NCBI GenBank assembly: GCA_947372535.1
Contig: CANBUA010000053.1
Span: 1 to 19,933, forward strand
DNA length: 19,933 nt
Source: Burkholderiales bacterium
GTDB lineage: Bacteria > Pseudomonadota > Gammaproteobacteria > Burkholderiales > Burkholderiaceae
Direction: 5' to 3'
Position numbers and translations under genes: made by a program. The notes beneath the pieces were generated by a model that saw nothing but the letters and a program-made list of their open reading frames with translations, was not told the origin of the DNA and ran no database searches. Of this stretch, positions 1 to 8,483 are shown in pieces; within the stretch, counting starts at the first letter, position 1; every line of letters begins with the position of its first letter.

Positions 1-906
1 CTGCTGCAACCCATCGCCGATGCCGTCAAGCTGATCTTCAAGGAGATCATCGTGCCGACGGCGGCCAACAAGGGCCTGTTCTTCCTGGGCCCGATCATGA
101 CGATCATGCCCGCGCTGGCGGCCTGGGCCGTGGTGCCCATGGGGCCTGACGCGGCCTTGGCCAACGTCAACGCCGGCCTGCTCTTCCTGATGGCGATCAC
201 CTCGCTGGAGGTCTACGGCGTGATCATCGCCGGTTGGGCGTCCAACTCCAAGTACGCCTTGCTGGGCGCGCTGCGGGCGTCGGCGCAGATGGTGTCGTAT
301 GAAATCGCCATGGGCTTTTGCCTCGTGATCGTGCTGATGACCTCGGGCTCGCTGAACCTGACCGACATCGTCATGAGCCAGAACACGGGCCGCTTCGCCA
401 ACATGGGCGTGAACGTGCTGTCGTGGAACTGGCTGCCGCTGTTCCCCATCTTCATCGTGTACTTCATCTCCGGCCTGGCCGAGACCAACCGCCATCCCTT
501 CGACGTGGTGGAAGGCGAGTCGGAAATCGTGGCCGGCCACATGATCGAGTATTCGGGCATGGCCTTCGCCATGTTCTTCCTGGCCGAGTACGCCAACATG
601 ATCCTGGTCTCGGCCATGGCCGTGCTGATGTTCTTGGGCGGCTGGGGCGCACCGATCACCTTCAAGGCCATCGGCATGACCACGCCGGGCTGGATCGAGC
701 ACTCGATCTGGTTCTGGAACTGGCTGTGGCTGTTCGGCAAGACCTTTGTCGTGGTGACCATGTTCCTGTGGGTTCGTGCATCGTTCCCGCGCTTCCGTTA
801 CGACCAGATCATGCGTCTGGGCTGGAAGATCTTCATCCCCGTCACCCTGGTGTGGCTGGTGGTCGTGGGTCTGTGGATCCAGTCGTCCTGGAACATCTGG
901 AATTAA
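1..906 (+). CDS. nuoH: NADH-quinone oxidoreductase subunit H (5' partial)
   Basis: Membrane subunit of complex I that forms part of the quinone-binding chamber and anchors the peripheral arm to the proton-pumping arm. The reading frame is open from base 1, so the start codon and roughly the first 50 residues lie outside the window; 301 codons remain of a protein usually about 350 residues long. Several hydrophobic helices are visible, with the highly conserved family stretch [20 protein letters not shown] (about 480-540) and [18 protein letters not shown] just after it. The acidic loop between these helices is the quinone-site signature of NuoH/ND1. It ends in TAA, 12 bases before nuoI, inside a continuous nuoH-N run. 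Identity is secure. Confidence 0.97.
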   Translation: MLQPIADAVKLIFKEIIVPTAANKGLFFLGPIMTIMPALAAWAVVPMGPDAALANVNAGLLFLMAITSLEVYGVIIAGWASNSKYALLGALRASAQMVSYEIAMGFCLVIVLMTSGSLNLTDIVMSQNTGRFANMGVNVLSWNWLPLFPIFIVYFISGLAETNRHPFDVVEGESEIVAGHMIEYSGMAFAMFFLAEYANMILVSAMAVLMFLGGWGAPITFKAIGMTTPGWIEHSIWFWNWLWLFGKTFVVVTMFLWVRASFPRFRYDQIMRLGWKIFIPVTLVWLVVVGLWIQSSWNIWN

Positions 907-918
907 GAGGCCGAACCC

Positions 919-1416
919 ATGTCTGCTATCGCGTCCTTCAAGGACTTCCTCACCAGCTTCTTGCTGCTGGACTTCGCCAAGGGTTTTGGTGTCACGGGCA
1001 AGCACTTCCTGTCCAAGAACATCACCATCCAGTTCCCGGAAGAAAAGACCCCGCTGTCGCCGCGCTTCCGTGGCCTGCACGCCTTGCGCCGCTACGACAA
1101 CGGCGAAGAGCGCTGCATCGCTTGCAAGCTGTGCGAGGCGGTCTGCCCGGCCATGGCCATCACCATCGAGTCCGATGTGCGGGACGACGGCACGCGCCGC
1201 ACCACGCGCTACGACATCGACCTGACCAAGTGCATCTTCTGCGGCTTCTGCGAAGAAAGCTGCCCCGTGGATTCGATCGTCGAAACCCACATCTTCGAAT
1301 ACCACGGCGAAAAGCGTGGCGATCTGTACTTCACCAAGGACATGCTCCTGGCCGTGGGCGATCGCTACGAAAAAGAAATCGCCGCCAACCGGGAGGCCGA
1401 CGCCAAATACCGCTGA
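919..1416 (+). CDS. nuoI: NADH-quinone oxidoreductase subunit I (2x[4Fe-4S] ferredoxin-like)
   Basis: Peripheral-arm iron-sulfur subunit that carries electrons through clusters N6a/N6b toward the quinone site. The protein is 165 residues, normal for proteobacterial NuoI. Two classic 4Fe-4S motifs are visible: [12 protein letters not shown] with Cys at residues 66, 69, 72 and 76, and [12 protein letters not shown] with Cys at 105, 108, 111 and 115. The N-terminal amphipathic segment (about residues 7-30) fits the membrane-apposed helix of the family. The ATG at 919 follows a purine-rich GAGGCCGAA and gives the family-typical N-terminus. It lies 12 bases after nuoH and 35 bases before nuoJ, so it is one operon. 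Confidence 0.98.
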   Translation: MSAIASFKDFLTSFLLLDFAKGFGVTGKHFLSKNITIQFPEEKTPLSPRFRGLHALRRYDNGEERCIACKLCEAVCPAMAITIESDVRDDGTRRTTRYDIDLTKCIFCGFCEESCPVDSIVETHIFEYHGEKRGDLYFTKDMLLAVGDRYEKEIAANREADAKYR

Positions 1417-1451
1417 GCCCTCGTGGCTCAGTGGTTGCGGGTGCAACACCT

Positions 1452-2093
1452 ATGGATACCTTGACCGCTCTGTTCTACCTCTTTGCCTTCGTGCTGGTGT
1501 TCGCGGCTTTCCGCGTCATCACCGCCAAGAGCCCCGTGAGCGCCGCCCTGTACCTGGTGCTGGCGTTCTTCAACGCCGCCTGTGTCTGGATGCTGCTGCA
1601 GGCCGAGTTCTTGGCGATTGCGCTGGTGCTCGTCTACGTGGGCGCCGTGATGGTGCTCTTCCTGTTCGTGGTGATGATGCTGGACATCAACATCGACTCC
1701 ATCCGCCAGGGCTTCTGGAAGTCCTTCCCGCTGGCCGCCGGCATCGGCGTGCTGATCGCGCTGGAGTTGGCCGCCGTGCTGATGAGTGGCTTCCACCTGA
1801 CTGAGGCCAAGGCCTTCGCGCCGGAAGTGGCCAAGCTGCCCAACACCAAGGCCTTAGGGATCGACCTCTACACCAACTACCTCTACCCGGTGCAGATCGC
1901 GGCCGTGATCCTGCTGGTGGCCATCATCGCGGCGATCGCGTTGACGCACCGAGCCCGCAAGGACTCGCGCAGCCAGAAGCCTTCGGAGCAAGTCAAGGCC
2001 AAGAAGGCCGATCGCTTGCGCATCGTCAAGATGGACGCGGTGATCGAGCAACCCTCCGCACCGCCCACGCCCGCTGAAGGAGGCCAGGCATGA
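1452..2093 (+). CDS. nuoJ: NADH-quinone oxidoreductase subunit J
   Basis: Small membrane subunit of complex I, part of the ND6-like hinge region of the proton path. The protein is 213 residues with five predicted membrane helices. The conserved helix [20 protein letters not shown] (about residues 59-78) carries the family pi-bulge glycine region. A charged C-terminal tail of about 45 residues, rich in Lys/Arg and then Pro/Ala, follows the last helix, as is common in betaproteobacteria. The reading frame is open far upstream, but the ATG at 1452 gives the standard [13 protein letters not shown] start; no strong ribosome binding site is visible before it. Its TGA overlaps the nuoK start (ATGA), so the two are translationally coupled. 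Confidence 0.97.
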   Translation: MDTLTALFYLFAFVLVFAAFRVITAKSPVSAALYLVLAFFNAACVWMLLQAEFLAIALVLVYVGAVMVLFLFVVMMLDINIDSIRQGFWKSFPLAAGIGVLIALELAAVLMSGFHLTEAKAFAPEVAKLPNTKALGIDLYTNYLYPVQIAAVILLVAIIAAIALTHRARKDSRSQKPSEQVKAKKADRLRIVKMDAVIEQPSAPPTPAEGGQA

Positions 2094-2401
2094 CCCCGAT
2101 CACCCTCGGACATTACCTCTCGCTCGGCGCGATCCTGTTCTCACTGTCGGTCATCGGGATCTTCCTGAACCGCAAGAACCTGATCGTGCTGCTGATGGCC
2201 ATCGAGCTGATGCTGCTGGCCGTCAACCTGAACTTCGTGGCCTTCTCCCATTACCTGGGCGACATGGCGGGCCAAGTCTTCGTTTTCTTCATCCTGACCG
2301 TGGCGGCCGCCGAGTCGGCCATCGGTCTGGCCATCCTGGTGGTGCTGTTCCGCAATCGTTCCTCGATCAACGTGGACGAGCTGGACACCCTCAAGGGCTA
2401 A
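2090..2401 (+). CDS. nuoK: NADH-quinone oxidoreductase subunit K
   Basis: Smallest membrane subunit of complex I (ND4L homologue), contributing conserved glutamates to the proton-translocation path. It has 103 residues and three membrane helices. Both key glutamates are visible: E39 in [17 protein letters not shown] and E75 in [18 protein letters not shown]. The start ATG overlaps the nuoJ stop by four bases (ATGA), and a strong GAAGGAGG lies 7-14 bases upstream, inside the end of nuoJ. It is followed after 22 bases by nuoL. Confidence 0.98.
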   Translation: MTPITLGHYLSLGAILFSLSVIGIFLNRKNLIVLLMAIELMLLAVNLNFVAFSHYLGDMAGQVFVFFILTVAAAESAIGLAILVVLFRNRSSINVDELDTLKG

Positions 2402-2423
2402 GCCGCTAGGAGAGACCCACAAC

Positions 2424-4445
2424 ATGTCAGAACTTTCTCTCAACTCGCTGCTGGCGGTGCCTTTGGCGCCCCTGGCCGGCGCCATCCTCGCCGGCCTGTT
2501 CGGCAAGGTCATCGGCCGCCGCGGCGCGCATGCCCTGACCATCCTGGGCGTGCTGATCTCCTTCATCATCTCGGCCATGACGCTCAAGGCAGTGGCAGGC
2601 GAGGGCGCGCACTTCAACCAGACCGTCTACGAATGGATGACGCTGGGCCCGCTCAAGATGGAGGTCGGCTTCCTCATCGACGGCCTGACGGCCATGATGA
2701 TGTGCGTGGTCACGTTCGTCTCGCTGATGGTGCACATCTACACCATCGGCTACATGGAAGAGGACGACGGCTACCAGCGCTTTTTCAGCTACATCTCGCT
2801 GTTCACCTTCTCCATGCTGATGCTGGTGATGAGCAACAACCTGCTGCAGCTGTTCTTCGGCTGGGAAGCGGTGGGCCTGGTGTCCTACCTGCTGATCGGC
2901 TTCTGGTTCAAGCGCCCCACGGCCATCTTCGCCAACATGAAGGCCTTCTTGGTCAACCGCGTAGGTGACTTCGGCTTCATCCTGGGCATTGGCCTGATCC
3001 TGGCCTACACCGGCACGCTGAACTACGCCGAGATCTTCGCCAAGGCCGAGACCCTGACCACACCCCTGCTGCCCGGCACCTCGTGGGCCTTGATCACGGT
3101 GATCTGCATCTGCCTGTTCATCGGTGCCATGGGCAAATCGGCCCAGTTCCCGTTGCACGTGTGGCTGCCCGATTCGATGGAAGGCCCGACCCCGATTTCC
3201 GCGCTGATCCACGCCGCCACCATGGTGACGGCCGGCATCTTCATGGTCACGCGCATGTCACCGCTGTTCGAGCTTTCTGACACCGCGCTGAACTTCGTGG
3301 TGGTGATCGGATCGATCACGGCGCTCTTCATGGGGTTCCTGGGCATCATCCAGAACGACATCAAACGCGTGGTGGCTTACTCCACGCTGTCGCAGTTGGG
3401 TTACATGACCGTGGCCCTGGGCGTCTCGGCCTACCCGGTGGCCGTGTTCCACCTGATGACGCACGCCTTCTTCAAAGCCTTGCTGTTCCTCGGCGCGGGC
3501 TCGGTCATCATGGGCATGCACCATGACCAGGACATCCGCAACATGGGCGGCCTGCGCAAGTACATGCCGATCACGTGGATCACGTCTTTGCTGGGCTCGC
3601 TGGCCCTGATCGGCACGCCATTTTTCTCGGGCTTCTACTCGAAGGACTCGATCATCGAGGCGGTGCACGCCAGCCACCTGCCCGCAGCGCATTTCGCGTA
3701 TTTCGCGGTGATCGCCGGCGTGTTCGTGACAGCGTTCTACAGCTTCCGCATGTACTTCCTGGTCTTCCATGGCAAGGAACACTTCCACCACAAGCCTTTC
3801 CCCGGCCCGCACGATCACCATGACGACGAGCATGGCGATGACCATGGCCACGCCCATGATCACACGCCGCACGAATCGCCCTGGGCGGTGACGGCGCCGC
3901 TGATCCTGCTGGCCATACCCTCCGTGGTGATCGGTTTCCTGACGATTCAGCCCGCGCTGTTCGGCGAGTTCCTGCGCAGTGCCATCCACATCGACTTGGA
4001 AAAGCACCCCGCGATGGAAGAGCTGGCCCGTGAGTTTCACGGCGCCACGGCGATGGCCCTGCACGGCGTCACCACGCTGCCCTTCTTCCTGGCGCTGGCC
4101 GGTGTGGTCACGGCCTATGTGTTCTACATGGTGGCCCCGAGCATTCCGGCGGCTTTCGCCAAGGCTTTGCGTCCGCTGATCGTCATTGGCGAGAACAAGT
4201 ATTTCCTGGACTGGATCAACGAGAACATCCTGGCCCGTGGCGCCCGCCTGCTGGGCCGTGGCCTGTGGCAGATCGGTGACGTGGCCATCATCGACGGCAT
4301 CGCCGTCAATGGCTCGGCTCGCCTGGTCGGCCTGATGGGCTCGCTGGTGCGCCTGTTCCAGACTGGTTACCTCTATCACTACGCGCTGGTCATGATCCTT
4401 GGGGTGTTCGGCCTCATGACATGGTTCGTGTTCATGCACCACTGA
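2424..4445 (+). CDS. nuoL: NADH-quinone oxidoreductase subunit L
   Basis: Distal antiporter-like proton-pumping subunit with the long lateral helix at its C-terminus. It is 673 residues, about 60 longer than the E. coli protein. Conserved charged residues of the pump are in place: E148 (FFGWEAVGLVSYL), K238 (GAMGKSAQFPLHVWLPD), K351 (HAFFKALLFLGAGS) and K407 (GFYSKDSI). Residues 453-483 form a hydrophilic loop with 12 histidines mixed with Asp/Glu (coding 3780-3872), which accounts for part of the extra length. Start ATG 2424 follows TAGGAGAG. The stop is followed by nuoM after 20 bases. Confidence 0.98.
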   Translation: MSELSLNSLLAVPLAPLAGAILAGLFGKVIGRRGAHALTILGVLISFIISAMTLKAVAGEGAHFNQTVYEWMTLGPLKMEVGFLIDGLTAMMMCVVTFVSLMVHIYTIGYMEEDDGYQRFFSYISLFTFSMLMLVMSNNLLQLFFGWEAVGLVSYLLIGFWFKRPTAIFANMKAFLVNRVGDFGFILGIGLILAYTGTLNYAEIFAKAETLTTPLLPGTSWALITVICICLFIGAMGKSAQFPLHVWLPDSMEGPTPISALIHAATMVTAGIFMVTRMSPLFELSDTALNFVVVIGSITALFMGFLGIIQNDIKRVVAYSTLSQLGYMTVALGVSAYPVAVFHLMTHAFFKALLFLGAGSVIMGMHHDQDIRNMGGLRKYMPITWITSLLGSLALIGTPFFSGFYSKDSIIEAVHASHLPAAHFAYFAVIAGVFVTAFYSFRMYFLVFHGKEHFHHKPFPGPHDHHDDEHGDDHGHAHDHTPHESPWAVTAPLILLAIPSVVIGFLTIQPALFGEFLRSAIHIDLEKHPAMEELAREFHGATAMALHGVTTLPFFLALAGVVTAYVFYMVAPSIPAAFAKALRPLIVIGENKYFLDWINENILARGARLLGRGLWQIGDVAIIDGIAVNGSARLVGLMGSLVRLFQTGYLYHYALVMILGVFGLMTWFVFMHH

Positions 4446-4465
4446 GCGCGAAAGGCATGCAAACA

Positions 4466-5953
4466 ATGTCCAATATTCTTTCGCTGGCCATCTGGATACC
4501 GGTGGCTTTCGGGCTCTTGCTGCTGGTCATCGGCCGGCAAGAAAATGCCCATGTCTCTCGCTGGATTGCGCTGATCGGCGCCTTGGCCGGCTTCCTTGTG
4601 ACCATCCCGGTCATGACGCATTTCGACACCAGCACGGCGGCCATGCAGTTCGTGGAGCACGCCAGCTGGATTGAGCGCTTCAAGGTCTTCTACCACCTGG
4701 GTGTCGATGGCATCTCCATGTGGTTTGTGCCCCTGACAGCCTTCATCACGGTGATCGTGGTGCTGGCCGGCTGGGAGGTCATCGAAGACCGCCCGCATCA
4801 GTATTACGGCGCCTTCCTGATCCTCTCGGGTCTGATGATCGGTGTGTTCTCCGCGCTGGACGGCATGCTGTTCTACGTGTTTTTCGAGGCCACGCTGATC
4901 CCGATGTACATCATCATCGGCATCTGGGGCGGCCCACGCCGGGTGTATGCGGCCTTCAAGTTCTTTCTGTACACGCTGGCCGGCTCGCTGCTGATGCTGA
5001 TCGCGCTGATCTTTTTGTACTACAAGTCTGGCGGCAGCTTCGACATCCTGACCTGGCACAAGCTGCCCTTGACCAGCCTGGCGCAGTCCCTGCTGTTCGG
5101 CGCCTTCTTCGCGGCCTTTGCCGTCAAGGTGCCGATGTGGCCAGTGCACACTTGGCTGCCCGATGCCCACGTGGAAGCCCCGACGGGCGGCTCCGTGGTG
5201 CTGGCCGCCATCATGCTGAAGTTGGGGTGCTACGGCTTCCTGCGCTTCATGCTGCCCATCGTGCCCGATGCCAGCCATGAGTACGCACCGGTGGTGATCA
5301 CCTTGTCGCTGATCGGCGTGATCTACATCGGCCTGGTGGCCATGGTGCAGCAGGACATGAAGAAGCTGGTGGCTTACTCATCGATCGCGCACATGGGTTT
5401 TGTCACCTTGGGCTTTTTCATCTTCAACGAGCTGGGCATCGCCGGCGGCATCGTGCAGATGATTGCCCACGGCTTTGTCTCGGGTGCCATGTTCTTGAGC
5501 ATCGGCGTGCTGTACGACCGTGTTCACTCGCGTGAGATCGCCAGCTATGGCGGCGTGGTCAACACCATGCCCAAGTTCGCGGCCTTTGCCCTGCTCTTCT
5601 CCATGGCCAATTGCGGTCTGCCGGGTACGGCTGGTTTTGTGGGCGAATGGATGGTGATCCTGGGCGCGGTGCAATTCCACTTCGCCATCGGCCTGCTGGC
5701 CGCGACGGCGCTGATCTTCGGCGCGGCGTACACCCTGTGGATGTACAAGCGTGTTTACTTCGGCGATGTGACCAACGACAACGTGCGGGGCTTGAGCGAC
5801 CTCAACCCGCGCGAGATGTTGATCATGTCGGTGCTGGCCGTGGCGGTGCTGTGGATGGGCGTGGCGCCCAAGCCGGTCACCGATGCGATGCATGTGTCGG
5901 TGAGCGAGCTCATCAAGCACGTGTCCATCAGCAAATTGAGCAAGTCGAATTGA
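4466..5953 (+). CDS. nuoM: NADH-quinone oxidoreductase subunit M
   Basis: Second antiporter-like proton-pumping membrane subunit of complex I. From ATG 4466 it is 495 residues, normal for the family. Visible signatures are E141 (FFEATLIPMYIIIGIWGG), K221 (FAAFAVKVPMWPVHTWLPDA) and the following conserved loop HVEAPTGGSVVLAAIMLKLG. The frame extends upstream to 4421 and contains another ATG at 4457. I chose 4466 because AAAGG at 4451-4455 is 10 bases from it but only one base from 4457, and because MSNILSLAIWIPVAFG is the family-like start. It is preceded by nuoL and followed by nuoN after 13 bases. Confidence 0.97.
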   Translation: MSNILSLAIWIPVAFGLLLLVIGRQENAHVSRWIALIGALAGFLVTIPVMTHFDTSTAAMQFVEHASWIERFKVFYHLGVDGISMWFVPLTAFITVIVVLAGWEVIEDRPHQYYGAFLILSGLMIGVFSALDGMLFYVFFEATLIPMYIIIGIWGGPRRVYAAFKFFLYTLAGSLLMLIALIFLYYKSGGSFDILTWHKLPLTSLAQSLLFGAFFAAFAVKVPMWPVHTWLPDAHVEAPTGGSVVLAAIMLKLGCYGFLRFMLPIVPDASHEYAPVVITLSLIGVIYIGLVAMVQQDMKKLVAYSSIAHMGFVTLGFFIFNELGIAGGIVQMIAHGFVSGAMFLSIGVLYDRVHSREIASYGGVVNTMPKFAAFALLFSMANCGLPGTAGFVGEWMVILGAVQFHFAIGLLAATALIFGAAYTLWMYKRVYFGDVTNDNVRGLSDLNPREMLIMSVLAVAVLWMGVAPKPVTDAMHVSVSELIKHVSISKLSKSN

Positions 5954-5966
5954 GGGCGGACCAGAA

Positions 5967-7448
5967 ATGAACAACATGAATTGGCTCGCGGTGGTGCCCG
6001 AGATGTTCCTGCTCGCGATGGCCTGCGTGGTCTCGTTGGTGGACCTGTGGGTGACCTCGCCGCGTCGTCGCCCCACTTATTGGCTGACCATGCTGACCCT
6101 GGCCACCGTGGCCGGCCTGCACATCGGCTACCTCGACAACTCAGCCTCGGGCTATGCCATGCAGGGGATGGTGGTGACCGATGCCATGGGCCACCTGCTG
6201 GCCCTGAGCGCGACCCTGGCCGTGATGGGCTCGCTGGTCTACGCCCAGCTCTACGCGGGTGACCGCGAGATGCTCAAGGGCGAGCTGTTCACGCTCAGCC
6301 TGTTCTCGCTGCTGGGCATCTCCATCATGATCGCCGGCAACAACTTCCTGGTCATCTACCTGGGGCTGGAGTTGATGTCGCTGTCGCTGTACGCGCTGGT
6401 GGCTTTGCGCCGCGATCACACGCAAGCGACCGAAGCGGCGATGAAGTACTTCGTGCTCGGCGCGCTGGCCAGCGGTTTCCTGCTCTATGGCCTGTCCATG
6501 ATGTACGGCGCCACGGGCTCACTTGACCTGGGCGAGGTCTACAAGGCCACGCTGACCGGCCAGATCAACAAGCAGGTGCTGTCCTTGGGCTTGGTGTTCA
6601 TCGTCTCGGGCCTGGCTTTCAAGCTGGGTGTGGTGCCTTTCCACATGTGGGTGCCTGACGTTTACCAAGGCGCGCCCACGGCGGCCACGCTGCTGGTGGC
6701 CGGTGCGCCCAAGCTGGCCGCATTTGCGATCACCATGCGCCTGCTGGTCGAAGGTCTGATCAACACCGCCACCGACTGGCAACAGATGCTGATGGTGCTG
6801 GCCATTGCTTCGATGACGCTGGGCAACCTGGCGGCCATCGCGCAGACCAACCTCAAGCGCATGCTGGCTTATTCCGGCATCGCGCAACTGGGCTTCATGC
6901 TGCTGGGCTTCGTGCCCAGCGTGGTGGCGGGCAACACGGTCTCGGCCGCGAACGCCTATGGCTCCTCGCTGTTCTATGTGCTGACCTATGTGCTCACCAC
7001 CATGGGCACCTTCGGCCTGATCATGTTGCTGGCACGCCCTGGCTTCGAGTCCGAGCAGGTGTCCGACCTGGCGGGTCTGGGCAAGCGCAGCCCGGCGATG
7101 GCCGCCGCCATGGCGGTGTTCATGTTCTCGCTGGCCGGTCTGCCGCCCACCGTGGGCTTTTTCGCCAAGCTGTCGGTGCTGCAATCGCTGATCACGACCA
7201 ATTCGCCCCTGCTGATCAAGGTGGCCGTGGCGGCGGTGGTGCTGTCGCTGGCCGGTGCGTTCTACTACTTGCGCATCGTCAAGGTCATGTACTTCGATGA
7301 GCCCACCGACACCACACCCATTGCGACCGGTGGCGAGGCGCGCGCCCTGCTGTCCTTCAACGCACTGGCGGTGCTTGGCCTGGGCATCTTGCCTGGCGGT
7401 TTGATGATGTTGTGCATCCGCGCCATCACCCAGTCGCTGGCTGGTTGA
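5967..7448 (+). CDS. nuoN: NADH-quinone oxidoreductase subunit N
   Basis: Third antiporter-like proton-pumping subunit of complex I, adjacent to NuoK in the complex. It is 493 residues with about 14 hydrophobic helices. Conserved features are E135 in YLGLELMSLSLYALVALRRD, K219 in SGLAFKLGVVPFHMWVPDVY, and the NLKRMLAYSGIAQLGF segment. The first ATG at 5967 follows GAGGGCGGA; an in-frame ATG three codons later (5976) is also possible. This is the last canonical nuo gene, and the next genes continue on the same strand with short gaps. Confidence 0.97.
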   Translation: MNNMNWLAVVPEMFLLAMACVVSLVDLWVTSPRRRPTYWLTMLTLATVAGLHIGYLDNSASGYAMQGMVVTDAMGHLLALSATLAVMGSLVYAQLYAGDREMLKGELFTLSLFSLLGISIMIAGNNFLVIYLGLELMSLSLYALVALRRDHTQATEAAMKYFVLGALASGFLLYGLSMMYGATGSLDLGEVYKATLTGQINKQVLSLGLVFIVSGLAFKLGVVPFHMWVPDVYQGAPTAATLLVAGAPKLAAFAITMRLLVEGLINTATDWQQMLMVLAIASMTLGNLAAIAQTNLKRMLAYSGIAQLGFMLLGFVPSVVAGNTVSAANAYGSSLFYVLTYVLTTMGTFGLIMLLARPGFESEQVSDLAGLGKRSPAMAAAMAVFMFSLAGLPPTVGFFAKLSVLQSLITTNSPLLIKVAVAAVVLSLAGAFYYLRIVKVMYFDEPTDTTPIATGGEARALLSFNALAVLGLGILPGGLMMLCIRAITQSLAG

Positions 7449-7483
7449 TTCGACGAAGTCAACTGATCAACACGAAAGCGCAC

Positions 7484-7816
7484 ATGGGCAGTCTGGTTCC
7501 TTCCTGGGCGGTTTATCTGGTGCTGGCGATCTCGCTGGTGGTGGCCAACCTGCCTTTCGTCAATCAGCGCATCTTTCTGGTGGGCCCCCGCAAGTCGCCC
7601 AAGCCGGCTTTGTGGCATGTGGTTGAGCTGGTGGCTTATGCCTTCGTGGCAGGTGCGATCGGGAGGGCTTTGGAAGCTCAGGTCGGCCAAGCCACGCCGC
7701 AGCGCTGGGAGTTCTATGCGATCTGGGGCTGCGTGTTTGTGACCTTTGCGTTTCCGGGCTTTGTCTGGCGCTTTTTGCGGCGCAATGGGCGGGCCTCGCC
7801 CTTGGTCGCGGCTTGA
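7484..7816 (+). CDS. DUF2818 family membrane protein downstream of nuoN
   Basis: A 110-residue membrane protein of unknown function that I recognise as the DUF2818 family, found in betaproteobacteria directly after nuoN. Three membrane segments are visible, at about residues 8-25, 44-63 and 76-95. Family-type blocks are VANLPFVNQRIF near residue 20 and RWEFYAIWGCVFVTFAFPGF near the third helix, and the tail is basic. The frame is open from 7412, inside nuoN; the ATG at 7484 starts the conserved region and is preceded by CACGAAAGCG, a weak ribosome binding site. The 35-base gap from nuoN implies co-transcription and a possible accessory or assembly role in complex I, which is an inference from position only. 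Confidence 0.88.
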   Translation: MGSLVPSWAVYLVLAISLVVANLPFVNQRIFLVGPRKSPKPALWHVVELVAYAFVAGAIGRALEAQVGQATPQRWEFYAIWGCVFVTFAFPGFVWRFLRRNGRASPLVAA

Positions 7817-7847
7817 TGATGCGGATTGACGGTTCGAGCAATTGGCC

Positions 7848-8483
7848 ATGAGCCCGCCTGACGACGACCAACAGGACGCGCACCTGCGCGAAACCTGCTT
7901 GTCCACCGAGCTGGTGCAGCAAGGCAAGTTCCTGCAATGGCGTCAGGACCGCGTGCAACTGCCCGATGGTCGCGAAGCCATCCGCGAGTTCGTGGTGCAT
8001 CCCGGTGCGGTGATGGTCGTGCCCGTCCTGCCTGATGGCCGCCTGGTGATGGAGCGACAGTTCCGCTACCCCGTCGGCATGACGATGATCGAGTTCCCGG
8101 CGGGCAAGCTCGACCCGGGCGAAACCGCTTTGCGTTGCGCTCAGCGCGAGCTGTCCGAGGAAACTGGCTACACCGCCACGCGTTGGGCCAGGGCGGGGTT
8201 GATGCACCCGGTCATCGGCTATGCCACCGAGTTCATCGAGATCTGGTTCGCCGATGGCTTGACGCTGCAGGAACGGCACCTGGACGAGGGCGAGTTCCTG
8301 GACGTGTTCGCCGCGAGCCAGGACGAACTGGAATCATGGATGCAACAAGGCCGGCTCACCGATGCCAAGACCATCGTCGGGATGATGTGGTTGCGGCAAT
8401 GGCGCGCGGGCGCCTGGCCACTGGACTGGCAGGATGCGCCGCCCGCCAGCGGTGATCAAGGCTTGCCCTCGGCGGCGAGCTGA
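7848..8483 (+). CDS. NUDIX hydrolase, ADP-ribose pyrophosphatase-like
   Basis: Cytoplasmic nucleoside-diphosphate-linked hydrolase of 211 residues. The full Nudix box GX5EX7REUXEEXGU is present from G86 to Y108, with metal-binding residues E92, R100, E101, E104 and E105. The preceding IEFPAGKLDPGE and the flanking sequence resemble ADP-ribose/NDP-sugar pyrophosphatases of the NudF group; the substrate cannot be fixed from sequence alone. I use ATG 7848; a TTG two codons upstream is in frame. It sits 31 bases after DUF2818 and is probably the last gene of the nuo transcript. Its last 28 bases overlap the end of the convergent minus-strand gene. The C-terminal 25 residues after the fold are Pro/Ala/Ser-rich and poorly constrained. 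Confidence 0.93.
   Translation: MSPPDDDQQDAHLRETCLSTELVQQGKFLQWRQDRVQLPDGREAIREFVVHPGAVMVVPVLPDGRLVMERQFRYPVGMTMIEFPAGKLDPGETALRCAQRELSEETGYTATRWARAGLMHPVIGYATEFIEIWFADGLTLQERHLDEGEFLDVFAASQDELESWMQQGRLTDAKTIVGMMWLRQWRAGAWPLDWQDAPPASGDQGLPSAAS

Noticed and set aside
1417..1451. Possible small element in the nuoI-nuoJ gap
   Set aside because: Only 35 bases with weak local complementarity and no T-run; an ordinary operon spacer.
4421..4465. Upstream starts for nuoM (4421 GTG-type frame start, ATG 4457)
   Set aside because: They overlap nuoL or sit one base from the AAAGG; ATG 4466 has proper RBS spacing and a family-like N-terminus.
3258..4466. 402-codon minus-strand frame opposite nuoL
   Set aside because: His/Arg/Gln-rich shadow of NuoL with no domain; nuoL is certain.
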